Source: Geminicoccus roseus DSM 18922 (GTDB lineage: Bacteria > Pseudomonadota > Alphaproteobacteria > Geminicoccales > Geminicoccaceae). From it: a DNA stretch of 64,000 nucleotides. Each line of letters starts with the position of its first letter. The first letter of the stretch is position 1. A program made the position numbers and the translations under genes. Shown piece by piece: positions 35,914 through 45,168 of this stretch. The stretch is from the NCBI RefSeq assembly GCF_000427665.1, contig NZ_KE386572.1, positions 1-64,000 on the forward strand, given 5' to 3'. The notes below the pieces were generated by a model. That model was not told the origin of the DNA. It searched no databases and saw only the letters and a list, made by a program, of their open reading frames with translations.

Positions 35914-36429
35914 ATGAAGGCAACATGGATGATGATGGCCGGGCTGGCCCCGGTCCTGCTCTCGGGCATCGCCCAGGCAGCCGGCGGCGAGGCCGGCCGG
36001 GGTGAGTACCTGTCCAGGATCATGGATTGCGGCGGCTGCCACACCCCGGGCGTCTTTCTGGGCCAGCCCGACCATGCCCGCTACCTGGCCGGCTCCGAGG
36101 TCGGGTTCATGGTCCCGGGCCTGGGTGTCTTCTATCCGCCCAACCTGACCTCGGACGAGACCGGCCTGGCCGGGTGGAGCGAGGACGACATCATCCGCGC
36201 CGTGCGCGAGGGTGTGCGGCCGGATGGGCGCGAGCTGGCCCCGGTGATGCCGTGGCACGCCTACGCGGCCCTCAACGACGAGGATGCCGCGGCCCTGGCG
36301 GGCTACCTGAAGAACCTGCCCCCGATCGCCAACAAGGTGCCCGGCCCGTTCGGCCCGGACGAGGCCGCCACCTCTCCCTACCTGACCGTGGTCATGCCCC
36401 AGGCAGCCGGCGATCAGCCGAAGAACTAG
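35914..36429 (+). CDS. Exported monoheme cytochrome c
   Basis: A 171-residue c-type cytochrome. A signal peptide ends near residue 22 (GIAQA). The heme site is CGGCH (C39, C42, H43) and the likely distal ligand is the Met in LAPVMPWHAYAAL. The NLTSDETGLAGWSEDDIIRAVREGVRPDGRELAPVMPW block resembles the cytochrome domains paired with membrane-bound sugar and alcohol dehydrogenases, but no dehydrogenase is beside it. ATG 35914 has GGGGAG upstream. It stands alone between znuA and the BrkB gene. Confidence 0.9.
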   Translation: MKATWMMMAGLAPVLLSGIAQAAGGEAGRGEYLSRIMDCGGCHTPGVFLGQPDHARYLAGSEVGFMVPGLGVFYPPNLTSDETGLAGWSEDDIIRAVREGVRPDGRELAPVMPWHAYAALNDEDAAALAGYLKNLPPIANKVPGPFGPDEAATSPYLTVVMPQAAGDQPKN

Positions 36430-36529
36430 AACCAGGGCCGCCGTCGCCAGTTAGAACTGGGTCGCACCCTGGCCGCGCCTGCGGGGCCAGGATGCGGCCC
36501 AGCCTGCCAGGAACAAGCGATTGCGGCCG

Positions 36530-37525
36530 ATGACACTCAACAGCAAGCGGGACGAGACCATCGGTCCGGGAGATCCGGCGCCGAAGGGCCATGGCCACCA
36601 GGCCACCAAGCCGACCGAGATCCCGCCGCGCGGCTGGTGGCAGATCCTTAAGCGCGTGGTCTCGCAGACCTCCGAGGACCGGCTGACCACCGAGGCGGCC
36701 GCGGTCACCTTCTACGTGCTGCTGTCGATCTTCCCGGGCGTCGCCGCCCTGGTCTCGCTCTACGGCATGGTCTTCGACCCGGACACGGTGACCCAGCAGA
36801 TCGCGATGCTGGAGGGCGTGGTGCCGGGCGGCGGGCTGGACCTCCTGACCCAGCAGCTCCAGGGCCTGGCCGCCACCCAGAGCTCCGCCTTGAGCTTCGG
36901 CGCGATCGCCGGCATCGCCACCGCGCTGTGGACCTCCAACCAGGGGACCAAGGCGATGTTCGACGCGCTGAACGTCGTCTACGAGGAGAAGGAGAAGCGC
37001 AGCTTCATCTGGCGCACGGCGGTGACCCTCCTGTTCACCCTGTGCTCGATCGTGTTCGTGATCGTGTCGCTGGCCGCCGTGGTCGGCCTGCCGATCGTCC
37101 TGAACTTCGTCGGCCTGGGTGCCATGAACGACCTGCTCCTGCGCCTGGTGCGCTGGCCGTTCCTGCTGGCGATGATCGTCGTGCTGCTGGCCGCCCTCTA
37201 CCGGTTCGGCCCCAGCCGCAAGAGCCCGCAATGGCGCTGGGTGACCCCGGGCAGCATCCTGGCGGCGCTGGTCTGGGTGGGCGGCTCGGTCCTGTTCTCC
37301 TGGTATGTCAGCCGGTTCGGCAACTACGACGCCACCTACGGCTCGCTGGGTGCCGTGATCGGCTTCATGACCTGGATCTGGCTGTCGGCCACCGTGGTTC
37401 TGGTCGGCGGCCAGCTCAATGCCGAGCTGGAGCATCAGACCGAGCACGACTCCACCATTGGCCGTCCGAAGCCCATGGGCAGGCGCGGCGCGGTGATGGC
37501 GGACAACGTCGCCCGGGTCGCCTGA
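36530..37525 (+). CDS. YihY/BrkB family membrane protein
   Basis: A 331-residue protein with a hydrophilic N-terminus and about six membrane segments. The family pattern is plain: SEDRLTTEAAAVTFYVLLSIFPGVAALVSLYG, LWTSNQGTKAMFDALNVVYEEKEKRSF, then VTPGSILAALVWVGGSVLFSWYVSRFGNYDATYGSLGAVIGFMTWIWLSATVVLVGGQLNAELE. Once thought to be RNase BN, the family is now regarded as a membrane protein of uncertain transport role. A TTG at 36521 with AGGAAC eight bases upstream is an alternative start adding three residues. Confidence 0.9.
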   Translation: MTLNSKRDETIGPGDPAPKGHGHQATKPTEIPPRGWWQILKRVVSQTSEDRLTTEAAAVTFYVLLSIFPGVAALVSLYGMVFDPDTVTQQIAMLEGVVPGGGLDLLTQQLQGLAATQSSALSFGAIAGIATALWTSNQGTKAMFDALNVVYEEKEKRSFIWRTAVTLLFTLCSIVFVIVSLAAVVGLPIVLNFVGLGAMNDLLLRLVRWPFLLAMIVVLLAALYRFGPSRKSPQWRWVTPGSILAALVWVGGSVLFSWYVSRFGNYDATYGSLGAVIGFMTWIWLSATVVLVGGQLNAELEHQTEHDSTIGRPKPMGRRGAVMADNVARVA

Positions 37526-37621
37526 CCGGGCAGACGAAGCACTTGCTGCCGGCTTGACCCCTTGCGCTTCCGGGCCCCACCTTCCGCGCGCCGCCAACAG
37601 GCAGCCTCAGGGAGCAAGGGC

Positions 37622-38392
37622 ATGGCAGATTTCGTGGATCGTTTTTCCGTCACCGGGCGCAAGGCCCTGGTCACCGGCGCGTCGCGGGGCATCGGCGCGG
37701 AGGCGTGCCGGGTGCTGGCCGATGCCGGCGCCGACATCGTGGCGGTTGCCCGCGACACCGCCGCCCTCGCCGAGACCAAGGCGGCGGTCGAGGCCAAGGG
37801 CCGGCGCTGCCTGGTGATCGAGGCGGATCTTGCCACGGTCGAGGGCGGCCGGCGTGCCGCGCAGCAGGCGCTGGAAGCCTGGGGCACCATCGACATCCTG
37901 GTGAACAATGCCGGAATGGGGCTGGCCGAGAGCGTGCTCGACGCCAGCATGGAACATTTCGACGAGGTGATCGCGATCAACCTGCGGGCACCGCTGCTGA
38001 TGGCCCAGCTCCTGGCTCCGGCGATGATCGCCCAGCGGCGCGGCAAGATCATCAACATCAGCTCGCAGGCCGGCGTGATCGGCCTGCTGGAGCACGCCAC
38101 CTACGCGGCCTCCAAGGGCGGCCTCAACGCGATGACCAAGGTGATGGCGGCCGAGCTGTCGCCCCACAACATCCAGGTCAACACGGTCTGCCCCACGGTG
38201 ATCATGACGCCCATGGGCGAGAAGCACTGGAGCGATCCGGCCAGGCTCGACCCGTTCCTGGCCAAGGTGCCGCTCGGCCGGGTCGGCCAGCCGATCGAGG
38301 TCGCCGACCTGATCCTGTTCCTGGCCTCCTCCGCCTCCGACCTGATCACCGGCGACGACATCATGATCGACGGCGGCTACACCGCCCTCTGA
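37622..38392 (+). CDS. SDR family oxidoreductase
   Basis: A 256-residue classical SDR. The motif TGASRGIGAEA binds the nucleotide, NNAGMGLAES is the central-strand motif, the catalytic Ser is in NISSQAGV and Tyr/Lys in ATYAASKGGLNAMTK. The C-terminus (FLASSASDLITGDDIMIDGGYTAL) matches FabG-like sugar and polyol dehydrogenases such as those acting on gluconate or xylulose. Start ATG 37622 with GGGAG upstream. The nearest neighbours give no clear pathway. Convergent with the CHASE2 cyclase gene. Confidence 0.88.
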   Translation: MADFVDRFSVTGRKALVTGASRGIGAEACRVLADAGADIVAVARDTAALAETKAAVEAKGRRCLVIEADLATVEGGRRAAQQALEAWGTIDILVNNAGMGLAESVLDASMEHFDEVIAINLRAPLLMAQLLAPAMIAQRRGKIINISSQAGVIGLLEHATYAASKGGLNAMTKVMAAELSPHNIQVNTVCPTVIMTPMGEKHWSDPARLDPFLAKVPLGRVGQPIEVADLILFLASSASDLITGDDIMIDGGYTAL

Positions 38393-38423
38393 TCCGGAGC
38401 CCCTGCCGCCGGCGGGACCGCTC

Positions 38424-40349
38424 TCAGGTCACGCCGGCCAGGGTGAACAGCTCCAACGGCTCGTCCCGCCCGCGGATGCGCACCTGGCCCACCGGACGCA
38501 GCCGTCCCGGCGTGACCAAGGCCGCTGCCTTGGGACCGAGCAGGATCGTGGTGCCGAGCTGCTTGTTCTGCCCCTCCAGGCGCACTGCGAGGTTCACCGC
38601 ATCGCCATAGGCGGTGTAGTCCAGCCTTGTGCCGATCCCGACATCCCCGACGATCACCAGCCCGCTCTCCACGCCGATCCGGGTGCGTCCGACCCGGTGC
38701 GCCGCGACCTCGCCCTCCTGGCGGAACGCCTCGGTCCAGGCGACGATCGCCTCTGCCGCGTCCAGCGCCCGCGAGGCATGGTCGGGCAGGTCGACCGGGG
38801 CGTTGAAGATGGCATGCACCGAATCGCCGACCAGCTTGTCGATCATCCCGCCATGGGCGACCACGATCTTGCTGATGCCCTCCAGGTAGCGGTCGAGAAT
38901 AACGATCAGTTCCTGGGGCTCGATCCGGTGGGTGAGCCCGGTGAAGTTCTCCAGGTCGGTCACCAGCACCGTCACCCGGCGCCGTTCCCCCGCCAGCTTC
39001 AGCCGGTCCGGCTGGCGGGCCAGGCGCTCGACCATGAACGGATGCAGGCGTTGGCCGAAGCTCTCCCGCAGGCGCTGCTCGCGCTGCCGGGTCAGGGCGA
39101 AGGCGCCAAGCCCGGTGACCGCGAACACCAGCGCCGCCACCAGTGGCGGGGCCGCCGGGTCGAGCAGCCGGTCGGTATGGCGCAGGAGAGCCAGCGCGCC
39201 ACCGATCCAGGCGAGGCAGGCTGCGCCCAGCACCAGCGCCCCCGCCGCCGGCCCCAGGACCAGCGCGGCCAGCAGGGCGAGGCCGCCCAGCATCAGGCTG
39301 CCGCCCGGCTCCAGCCAGCGCCAGGCCGGCGCGTCCCGCAACACCTGGCCGTCCATGAGCTGGGCCAGCGCCCGCGCCTGGATCTGCACCGAGGGCACCA
39401 GCGGGTCGAAGGGCGTCCCGCGCAGCCCGCCCAGCTCCGGCGCGGAGCCGCCGAGCAGGACGATCCTGCCGGCCAGGTCCGGGCGCTCGCCCCGGAGCAG
39501 ATCCAGGGCCGGCACCACCTTCGCCGGACTCCCCGGGGTCAGGCGGAGGACGGCGCTCTTGGGCAGGACGATCCGCTGCCCCCCCGCCTCCAGCAGGGTC
39601 TCCTCCTCCCGGCCGGCATCCAGGCGGAACATCGGGGCGCCGGCCGCCAGCCGGAGCGTCTCCACCGCCAGCCCCGGCAGGACCGTCGGCCCGGCCGCCA
39701 CCAGGAGCGGCACCTCCCGCACGATCCCGTCCGTGCCGCCGGGCAGGGACAGGGTGCCGAGGCCGGAGGCGGCCTGCAGCAGGACCGGAGCCGGCCCCAC
39801 CGCGCCGTCGCTCTGCCAGATCGCGCGGAGGTCGGGTCGGCCGACCGTCAGGAACGGCGCCCCCGGCAGGCTGCTCCGCCCCTCCGGGTCGAGCACGAAG
39901 CCAAGGGCGGCTGGCAGCGCACCGATCGCCCGGGCGAGTTCCGCATCGCCATCCGGCAGGCTTGCCGCCAGGGCCTGCAGGTCGTCCCGTCCGGACACCT
40001 CCGCCAGCTGCCGGGCCAGGGCGGCGGGCGAGCGCTGGTCGGGTTCGGCAAACAGGATGTCGATGCCGAGCGCCGCCGGCTCCAGCTCGACCACGGCGTC
40101 CACCAGCCCCGCGATGGTCAGGCGCGGCCACGGCCAGGGGCCGATCTCCTCCAAGGATTCACGGTCGATGTCGACCACCACGACCTCGAAGAGCGGGGTT
40201 TGCGCGGCGGGCCTGCCCAGCAGCGCGTCCGCCGCCAGCAGCACGTCCAGCATCCGGGTCCGCCAGCTCTCCGGCGCCAGGGCGTGGGCCAGCAGCAGGA
40301 GTGCCAGGACCAGCCCGCCCGCCAGGACCGGTGCGGCCCTACCCGCCAT
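38424..40349 (-). CDS. CHASE2-domain class III adenylate/guanylate cyclase
   Basis: A 641-residue membrane sensor cyclase. An N-terminal membrane helix (8-25) leads to an extracytoplasmic CHASE2 domain (FEVVVVDIDRESLEEIGPWPWPR ... VVPALDLLRGERPDLAGRIVLLGGSAPELGGLRGTPF), then about three membrane helices (~345-425). The cytoplasmic class III cyclase contains VTVLVTDLENFTGLT (first metal Asp), IDKLVGDSVHAIFN (Lys and second Asp) and DYTAYGDAVNLAVRLEG (Asn and Arg for the transition state), so it looks active. It is 24 bases downstream of a FecR-domain gene, a pairing known in alphaproteobacteria. It probably makes cAMP in response to an envelope signal; the signal is unknown. Confidence 0.93.
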   Translation of the reverse strand: MAGRAAPVLAGGLVLALLLLAHALAPESWRTRMLDVLLAADALLGRPAAQTPLFEVVVVDIDRESLEEIGPWPWPRLTIAGLVDAVVELEPAALGIDILFAEPDQRSPAALARQLAEVSGRDDLQALAASLPDGDAELARAIGALPAALGFVLDPEGRSSLPGAPFLTVGRPDLRAIWQSDGAVGPAPVLLQAASGLGTLSLPGGTDGIVREVPLLVAAGPTVLPGLAVETLRLAAGAPMFRLDAGREEETLLEAGGQRIVLPKSAVLRLTPGSPAKVVPALDLLRGERPDLAGRIVLLGGSAPELGGLRGTPFDPLVPSVQIQARALAQLMDGQVLRDAPAWRWLEPGGSLMLGGLALLAALVLGPAAGALVLGAACLAWIGGALALLRHTDRLLDPAAPPLVAALVFAVTGLGAFALTRQREQRLRESFGQRLHPFMVERLARQPDRLKLAGERRRVTVLVTDLENFTGLTHRIEPQELIVILDRYLEGISKIVVAHGGMIDKLVGDSVHAIFNAPVDLPDHASRALDAAEAIVAWTEAFRQEGEVAAHRVGRTRIGVESGLVIVGDVGIGTRLDYTAYGDAVNLAVRLEGQNKQLGTTILLGPKAAALVTPGRLRPVGQVRIRGRDEPLELFTLAGVT

Positions 40350-40373
40350 CGGGCGCCGGTACCGGGCGGCTGC

Positions 40374-41003
40374 TCAAAGGACGCTGGCCAATGCGGCGCG
40401 GATCCGCCGTTCGCCCCAGGGTGCTGGCGGGGTCGGCGGCGCGCCGGGCCTGGCGATGTTGGTGCCGTCGCCCTCGTCCAGCAGTACGCTGCGCCCGGCC
40501 GCCTGCACCGAGACCCGGCCGCTTGCCACGAACACGCCGAACACGTCGTTGCTGGGGCCGGCGAAGAACCGGGTGCCGCGCACCGCGATCAGCCCGTAGG
40601 GGCTGCGCACGGCAGCTGGAACGGTCGGACCGTTCTCGTCGTGCTCCAAAAGGAGCGGGCCGGCCTGCAGCTCGTACTCGCCGCTGTCGTCGGCGATCAC
40701 GAACCGGTCGATGCGCAGCCGGGCATTGGCGCCGAGCGCCAGCCGGGTGCGCCGCCCGAGGCGGATCTGCAGCCTCGATGCCTGGCCGGTGACGACCACG
40801 TCGCCGAGATAAAGGGGTGCCTGCGCCTCCAGTGCCCGCCGCGCCTGCCCGGTCAGGGCGAAGGCCTGGCCACGCAGGGCCTGGACATGGCCGATCCCCT
40901 CCCCCTGCGCGAGCACGGTTCGGGGCAGCGCCAGCGCCGCCGCCCCCGCCCCGATCACCTGGCGCCGGGCCAGCCTCGAAAATAAGGCTCCGCAGTCGGC
41001 CAT
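40374..41003 (-). CDS. FecR-domain protein paired with the CHASE2 cyclase
   Basis: A 209-residue protein with a Tat-like leader (RRQVIGAGAAALALPRTVLA) and a FecR domain: LYLGDVVVTGQASRLQIRLGRRTRLALGANARLRIDRFV and SPYGLIAVRGTRFFAGPSNDVFGVFVASGRVSVQAAGR. It lacks the cytoplasmic anti-sigma helix and membrane anchor of classical FecR, so it is probably a periplasmic sensory partner of the cyclase encoded next. ATG 41003 has GAGGAG upstream; an open extension to 41099 has no such site. Confidence 0.85.
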   Translation of the reverse strand: MADCGALFSRLARRQVIGAGAAALALPRTVLAQGEGIGHVQALRGQAFALTGQARRALEAQAPLYLGDVVVTGQASRLQIRLGRRTRLALGANARLRIDRFVIADDSGEYELQAGPLLLEHDENGPTVPAAVRSPYGLIAVRGTRFFAGPSNDVFGVFVASGRVSVQAAGRSVLLDEGDGTNIARPGAPPTPPAPWGERRIRAALASVL

Positions 41004-41132
41004 CTGGAACTCCTCGGTCCGAAAATGGGCCCGCCTGATGGCATGGTGCCGCCCTTTGCCGCCAGGGATCCTCGTCACCCTCAGGCCGGTTTGCGCCACA
41101 GGGTAGGGAAAGACGCGCCCGGGCGCGACGCC

Positions 41133-42626
41133 TCATCCGGCCAGGCGCAGCAGGATCGCGGTGAGCAGGCCGCCGGCCAGGGCATAGGCGGCGCAGGCGG
41201 CGGCGGTGCTGGCCAGGACTTCGCCTTCCTGCTTCCGCAGCCCGACCGTGGCGCCGCCGGCGATGATGTTGTGCGGGCAGACGATGTTGCCGACCGCCGC
41301 CCCGAACCCCTGGGCCGCCACCATCGGCAGCACCGGCAGCGCCAGCGCCTCGGCCGTGCCGAGCTGGAACTCGGTGAACAGGATGTTGGAGGCGGTGGCT
41401 GAGCCGGTGACGAAGGTGCCGAGCACGCCCACCGCCGGCGCCAGCAAGGGCCAGGCGGCACCGGTGGCCGCCGCCTGCTCCGCCAGGACCCGGATCATGC
41501 CGGCATGCACCATCACCCGGGACAGGGCCAGCATCGCGGCCAGCGCCAGGACCACCGGGCCCAGCCAGATCGCCGCTGCGCGCATCGCTGCCGGCAGAGC
41601 CCCTGCCCTGCCGGTCAGCACGGCTCCGGCCAGGAGGCCCAGCAGCAGCATGCTGTCCGGGTGGTAGAGCGGCTGGAAGCTGCCCTGGAACGCCTCCTGC
41701 AGGCTCCAGCCGATGCTCGCCGAGCGCAGCAGCTCCGGCGCGCCCGGGAGCAGCCGGCTGGCCAGCACCAGCCCCAGGATGATCGCGTAGGGAGCCAGGT
41801 CGCCCGCGATCCCCACCATGCCGGATGCCGGCTGCGGGCGGAGCCGGCGCAGCACGGCCAGGAACAGGGCGGTGCCGAGAAAGGCGCCACCCAGCGTCGG
41901 CAGTTCCGGCCCGGTGAGCCATGCCAGCGCCAGGAACGGCACCAGGAAGCAGAGCGCCGCCAGGAGCGCCAGCGCGCCGTCCCGCCAGCCCATCCGGGGA
42001 CCGCCCGCCAGGCGGAGCAGCGCCACCAGCAGGATCCAGCCGGCCAGGCCGTGCAGCAGGGCGGTGGCGGTGGCCAGGCCCACCGGCGGCAGGCCGGTCA
42101 TCTCGACCTGCACCAGCACCGGCGTGCCGACCGCGCCGAAGGATACGCCGGCGGCATGGCCGACCAGCGCCAGGGCCACTGCCCGCACCGGCGGATAGCC
42201 GATCCCGACCAGCAGCGGCGCGCCCAGCGCCACCGGTGTACCGAAGCCGGCGGCCCCCTCCATGAACAGGCCGAAGAACCAGGCGATCAGGATCGCCAGG
42301 ATCCGCCGGTCGTCGGAAACCGCCAGCAGCGCCTGGCGGATCCGGTCCATGGCCCCGGTGCGGACCTGCAGCTCGTAGAGGGCCAGGGCCGGGAACACGA
42401 TCCACAGGATCGTGGCTGTGCTGTGCAACGCCTCCAGGAAGGCGCCCGTCAGGGCCAGGGCCGGGCCCGGACCGGCAGCACCGCCGCCCAGGTTGAACCA
42501 GCCGAGCGCCAGGGCCAGCGCCAGCAGGAGCCCCGCCCCTCCGGCCGCGGCCGCCGACCAGTGCCGTGCGATCATCAGGGCCAGCACGGCGGCCAGCGGG
42601 GCCGCCGCGGCCAGGGCGCCGGTCAC
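41133..42626 (-). CDS. L-lactate permease family transporter
   Basis: A 497-residue polytopic membrane protein of the LctP family with about 12-13 hydrophobic segments. [55 protein letters not shown] and [17 protein letters not shown] are the diagnostic motifs, followed by [27 protein letters not shown]. It imports lactate or glycolate with protons. Its ATG overlaps the TGA of the D-lactate dehydrogenase-type gene, so the two are translationally coupled and likely act on the same acid. Slightly shorter than E. coli LldP. Confidence 0.92.
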   Translation of the reverse strand: MTGALAAAAPLAAVLALMIARHWSAAAAGGAGLLLALALALGWFNLGGGAAGPGPALALTGAFLEALHSTATILWIVFPALALYELQVRTGAMDRIRQALLAVSDDRRILAILIAWFFGLFMEGAAGFGTPVALGAPLLVGIGYPPVRAVALALVGHAAGVSFGAVGTPVLVQVEMTGLPPVGLATATALLHGLAGWILLVALLRLAGGPRMGWRDGALALLAALCFLVPFLALAWLTGPELPTLGGAFLGTALFLAVLRRLRPQPASGMVGIAGDLAPYAIILGLVLASRLLPGAPELLRSASIGWSLQEAFQGSFQPLYHPDSMLLLGLLAGAVLTGRAGALPAAMRAAAIWLGPVVLALAAMLALSRVMVHAGMIRVLAEQAAATGAAWPLLAPAVGVLGTFVTGSATASNILFTEFQLGTAEALALPVLPMVAAQGFGAAVGNIVCPHNIIAGGATVGLRKQEGEVLASTAAACAAYALAGGLLTAILLRLAG

Positions 42627-43636
42627 GCCCGGCGGGTGTGCTGCTCGGCCCGCACCTCGTGCACGGCGCGGCCGGTGGTCGCGAAGGCGGTGATGTTGCC
42701 GATCGTCGTGCTGGCGATCGCGCCCAGCGCCTCTTCGGTGAAGAACGCCTGGTGCCCGGTGATCAGCACATTGGGGAAGGTCAGCAGGCGGGCGAACAGG
42801 TCGTCCTGGATGTACTGGCCGGACAGGTCCTCGAAGAACAGGTCGGCTTCCTCCTCGTAGACGTCGAGGCCCAGGCTGCCGATCGTGCCGTCTTTCAGGC
42901 CCCGGATCACTGCCTTGGTGTCGATCACCGCGCCGCGGCTGGTGTTGACCAGCATCGCGCCCTTCTTCATCCGGCCGAGCGCTTCCCCGTCGATCAGGTG
43001 GTGGGTCGCCGGGGTGAGCGGGCAGTGCAGGGTCACCACGTCGCTGGCGGCGAGCAGGTCCGGGAGCGCCACATAGCGCACGCCCATGTCCCGGCAGGCC
43101 TGCGCGGGCATCGGGTCATACGCCAGCACGGTGCAGCTGAACCCGGTCAGGATCCGCGCGACCAGTTGGCCGATCAGTCCGGTTCCCACCACCCCGGCGG
43201 TCTTGCCGTACAGGTCGAACCCCAGGAGGCCGTCCAGGGCGAAGTTGCCCTCGCGAACCCGGTTGTAGGCGCGGTGGATCTTGCGGTTGAGGGTCAGGAT
43301 CAGGGCCACGGTATGCTCGGCCACGGCATGCGGCGAATAGGCCGGCACCCTGGCCACCGTGATCCCATGCCGCTCCGCGGCATCCAGGTCGACATGGTTG
43401 AACCCGGCGGAGCGCAGGGCCAGCAGCCGGACGCCCAGGCCCGCCAGTTCCTCGACCACCGCCGGGCCAAGGTCGTCGTTGACGAACGGGCAGACCACCT
43501 CGGCCCCGCTGGCCAGCGCCACTGTTTCCCGGGACAGCCGTGTCTCCAGGAAGGTCAGCCGGTGCCCGCCCTCCCGGTTCGCCGCCTCCAGGAACCGGCG
43601 ATCGTAGGGCTTGCTGCTGAACACCGCGACGTTCAT
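42623..43636 (-). CDS. 2-hydroxyacid dehydrogenase, D-lactate dehydrogenase (LdhA) type
   Basis: A 337-residue D-2-hydroxyacid dehydrogenase. [20 protein letters not shown] and [47 protein letters not shown] are typical of the fermentative LdhA group. NAD binding is in [10 protein letters not shown]; catalytic residues are Arg in [10 protein letters not shown], Glu in DVYEEE and His in [15 protein letters not shown]. It interconverts pyruvate and D-lactate. ATG 43636 has GGGAGG upstream. It is the first gene of a two-gene unit with the lactate permease, which supports lactate as substrate. Confidence 0.92.
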   Translation of the reverse strand: MNVAVFSSKPYDRRFLEAANREGGHRLTFLETRLSRETVALASGAEVVCPFVNDDLGPAVVEELAGLGVRLLALRSAGFNHVDLDAAERHGITVARVPAYSPHAVAEHTVALILTLNRKIHRAYNRVREGNFALDGLLGFDLYGKTAGVVGTGLIGQLVARILTGFSCTVLAYDPMPAQACRDMGVRYVALPDLLAASDVVTLHCPLTPATHHLIDGEALGRMKKGAMLVNTSRGAVIDTKAVIRGLKDGTIGSLGLDVYEEEADLFFEDLSGQYIQDDLFARLLTFPNVLITGHQAFFTEEALGAIASTTIGNITAFATTGRAVHEVRAEQHTRRA

Positions 43637-43705
43637 CGGCAGGGCCTCCCATGCTCCATCATCGCCCGTCGCCACCGCCCTGCGCCGCCTGCACGGCAGA
43701 GGGGA

Positions 43706-44419
43706 TCAGCGGCGGCGGCGCTGCATCCACCACGCGACGGTAGCGCAGAACATCGCCCAGGCCGACCCGACGATCCAGCCTGCCAGCACGTCGGTTGGCC
43801 AATGGACACCCAGATAGACCCGGCTGATCCCGATCAGCATGGTCAGGAGCAGCGAAACGATCATGACATAGGCGCGCACCCGCAGTTCCGGCAGGACCCG
43901 CGTCAGCAACGCCCCCAGCGTCAGGTAGATCATCGCCGACATCATCGCGTGGCTGCTGGGGAAGCTGGAGGTGAACACCTCGACACCGTGCGGCACCAGG
44001 TCCGGGCGGGCGCGCTCGAAGAACATTTTCAGCGTGAACGAAAGCAGGGTGCCGCCGCCCGCCGACACCAGGACCAGCAGCGCCATCGCCCGCCGGCGGA
44101 GGATCAGGAGGAAGCCCACCACCACGGCACAGGTCAGCGTCAGGACCGGCACGCCGCCCAGTGCGGTGATGTCCCCTGCCGTCCGCTCCAGCCAGGCCGG
44201 CCCGATCGGATCGGACAGGTCGGCCGGATTGCGCAGCGCCAGCAGGATGACCCGGTCGAACCCGCCGGTGTCTCCCTCCAGCACCTCCTCGGTCATCAGG
44301 CCGAACACGAGGACGATCGCCGCCACCGCGCACAGCGCACCCAGCAGGGCGAATTCGTAGCGTCCAAGGCGGCTCAGGAAATCCGGGCGCGGCAGTGCCC
44401 GCAAATAGCTCAATCGCAT
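43706..44419 (-). CDS. PAP2-type membrane phosphatase
   Basis: A 237-residue membrane protein with about six hydrophobic helices and the three PAP2 motifs: KMFFERARP, SSFPSSHAMMSA and SRVYLGVHWPTDVLAGW. The His residues of the second and third motifs are the catalytic pair. Family members dephosphorylate undecaprenyl pyrophosphate or phosphatidic-type lipids on the outer face of the membrane. It starts 4 bases after the DedA gene; an earlier ATG at 44467 would overlap that gene. Pairing with a DedA protein, linked to recycling of undecaprenyl phosphate, fits a lipid-carrier role. Confidence 0.9.
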   Translation of the reverse strand: MRLSYLRALPRPDFLSRLGRYEFALLGALCAVAAIVLVFGLMTEEVLEGDTGGFDRVILLALRNPADLSDPIGPAWLERTAGDITALGGVPVLTLTCAVVVGFLLILRRRAMALLVLVSAGGGTLLSFTLKMFFERARPDLVPHGVEVFTSSFPSSHAMMSAMIYLTLGALLTRVLPELRVRAYVMIVSLLLTMLIGISRVYLGVHWPTDVLAGWIVGSAWAMFCATVAWWMQRRRR

Positions 44420-44423
44420 CCGG

Positions 44424-45029
44424 TCAAGGCGCTCCGCGTCGTCCAAAGGTCGTGACGCGATACACATAGATCAGGACCAGCCCGGCCGCGACGACATTGG
44501 AGACCGGGTTGAGCCAGCCCTGGACCAGCTCGTACTGGCTGCCCAGCACGTATCCGGCGCCCGCCAGCAACGCGGTCCACACGCCGGTCCCGACGGTCGA
44601 GTAGAGCAGGAACCAGCCGAGCGGCATCCTGGCGATCCCGGCCGGCACCGAGATCAGGGTGCGCACCGCCGGTACCAGGCGGCCGATGAACACCGCCATG
44701 CCGGCGTGGCGGTCGAACCAGGCCTTGGACCGGTCGACCTCGTCCGGCGAGATGGTCAGCCAACGACCGCGCCGCTCGGCCCAGCCACGCAGCCGGCGCA
44801 GTCCCATCCAGCGCCCGAGATAGTACCAGAACAGCGCGCCCAGCACCGAGCCGACGGTGCCGGCCAGCACCACCCCGGCGATGCTGAACTGGCCGCGCTC
44901 GGCGGCGAACCCGGCCAGCGGCATGATCAGTTCGGACGGGATCGGCGGAAAGACGTTCTCCGCCAGCATGAGCAGCGCGATGCCGGCATAGCCGGTGTGC
45001 TCCACGAGGTTGGTGATCCAGTCGAACAT
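44424..45029 (-). CDS. DedA family membrane protein
   Basis: A 201-residue DedA protein. It has the family motifs ENVFPPIPSELIMPLAGFAAE and FIGRLVPAVRTLISVPAGIARMPLGWFLLYSTVGTGVWTALLAGAGYVLG, with acidic and basic residues in membrane-embedded positions as needed for function. DedA proteins act as undecaprenyl phosphate or phospholipid flippases. ATG 45029 follows GGAGCAATC; the frame is open to 45368 but that part opposes the divergent SDR gene and is not conserved in type. Forms an operon with the PAP2 gene. Confidence 0.92.
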   Translation of the reverse strand: MFDWITNLVEHTGYAGIALLMLAENVFPPIPSELIMPLAGFAAERGQFSIAGVVLAGTVGSVLGALFWYYLGRWMGLRRLRGWAERRGRWLTISPDEVDRSKAWFDRHAGMAVFIGRLVPAVRTLISVPAGIARMPLGWFLLYSTVGTGVWTALLAGAGYVLGSQYELVQGWLNPVSNVVAAGLVLIYVYRVTTFGRRGAP

Positions 45030-45168
45030 GATTGCTCCAGGATGGGACCCAGCCCCGAACGCCGCAGGAGGATGAAGGCTCCCGCAAGGCAGCTGCCGCA
45101 AAGGGTCGCGCCGCCCGGAGGATCCCGCCAAGATGGCCGCTGCAAGCGACCAGGGAGGCAGGCAGATC

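Noticed and set aside
38697-40985. Plus-strand frame opposite the CHASE2 cyclase and FecR genes
   Set aside because: Gln/Arg/His-rich antisense product with no recognisable domain.
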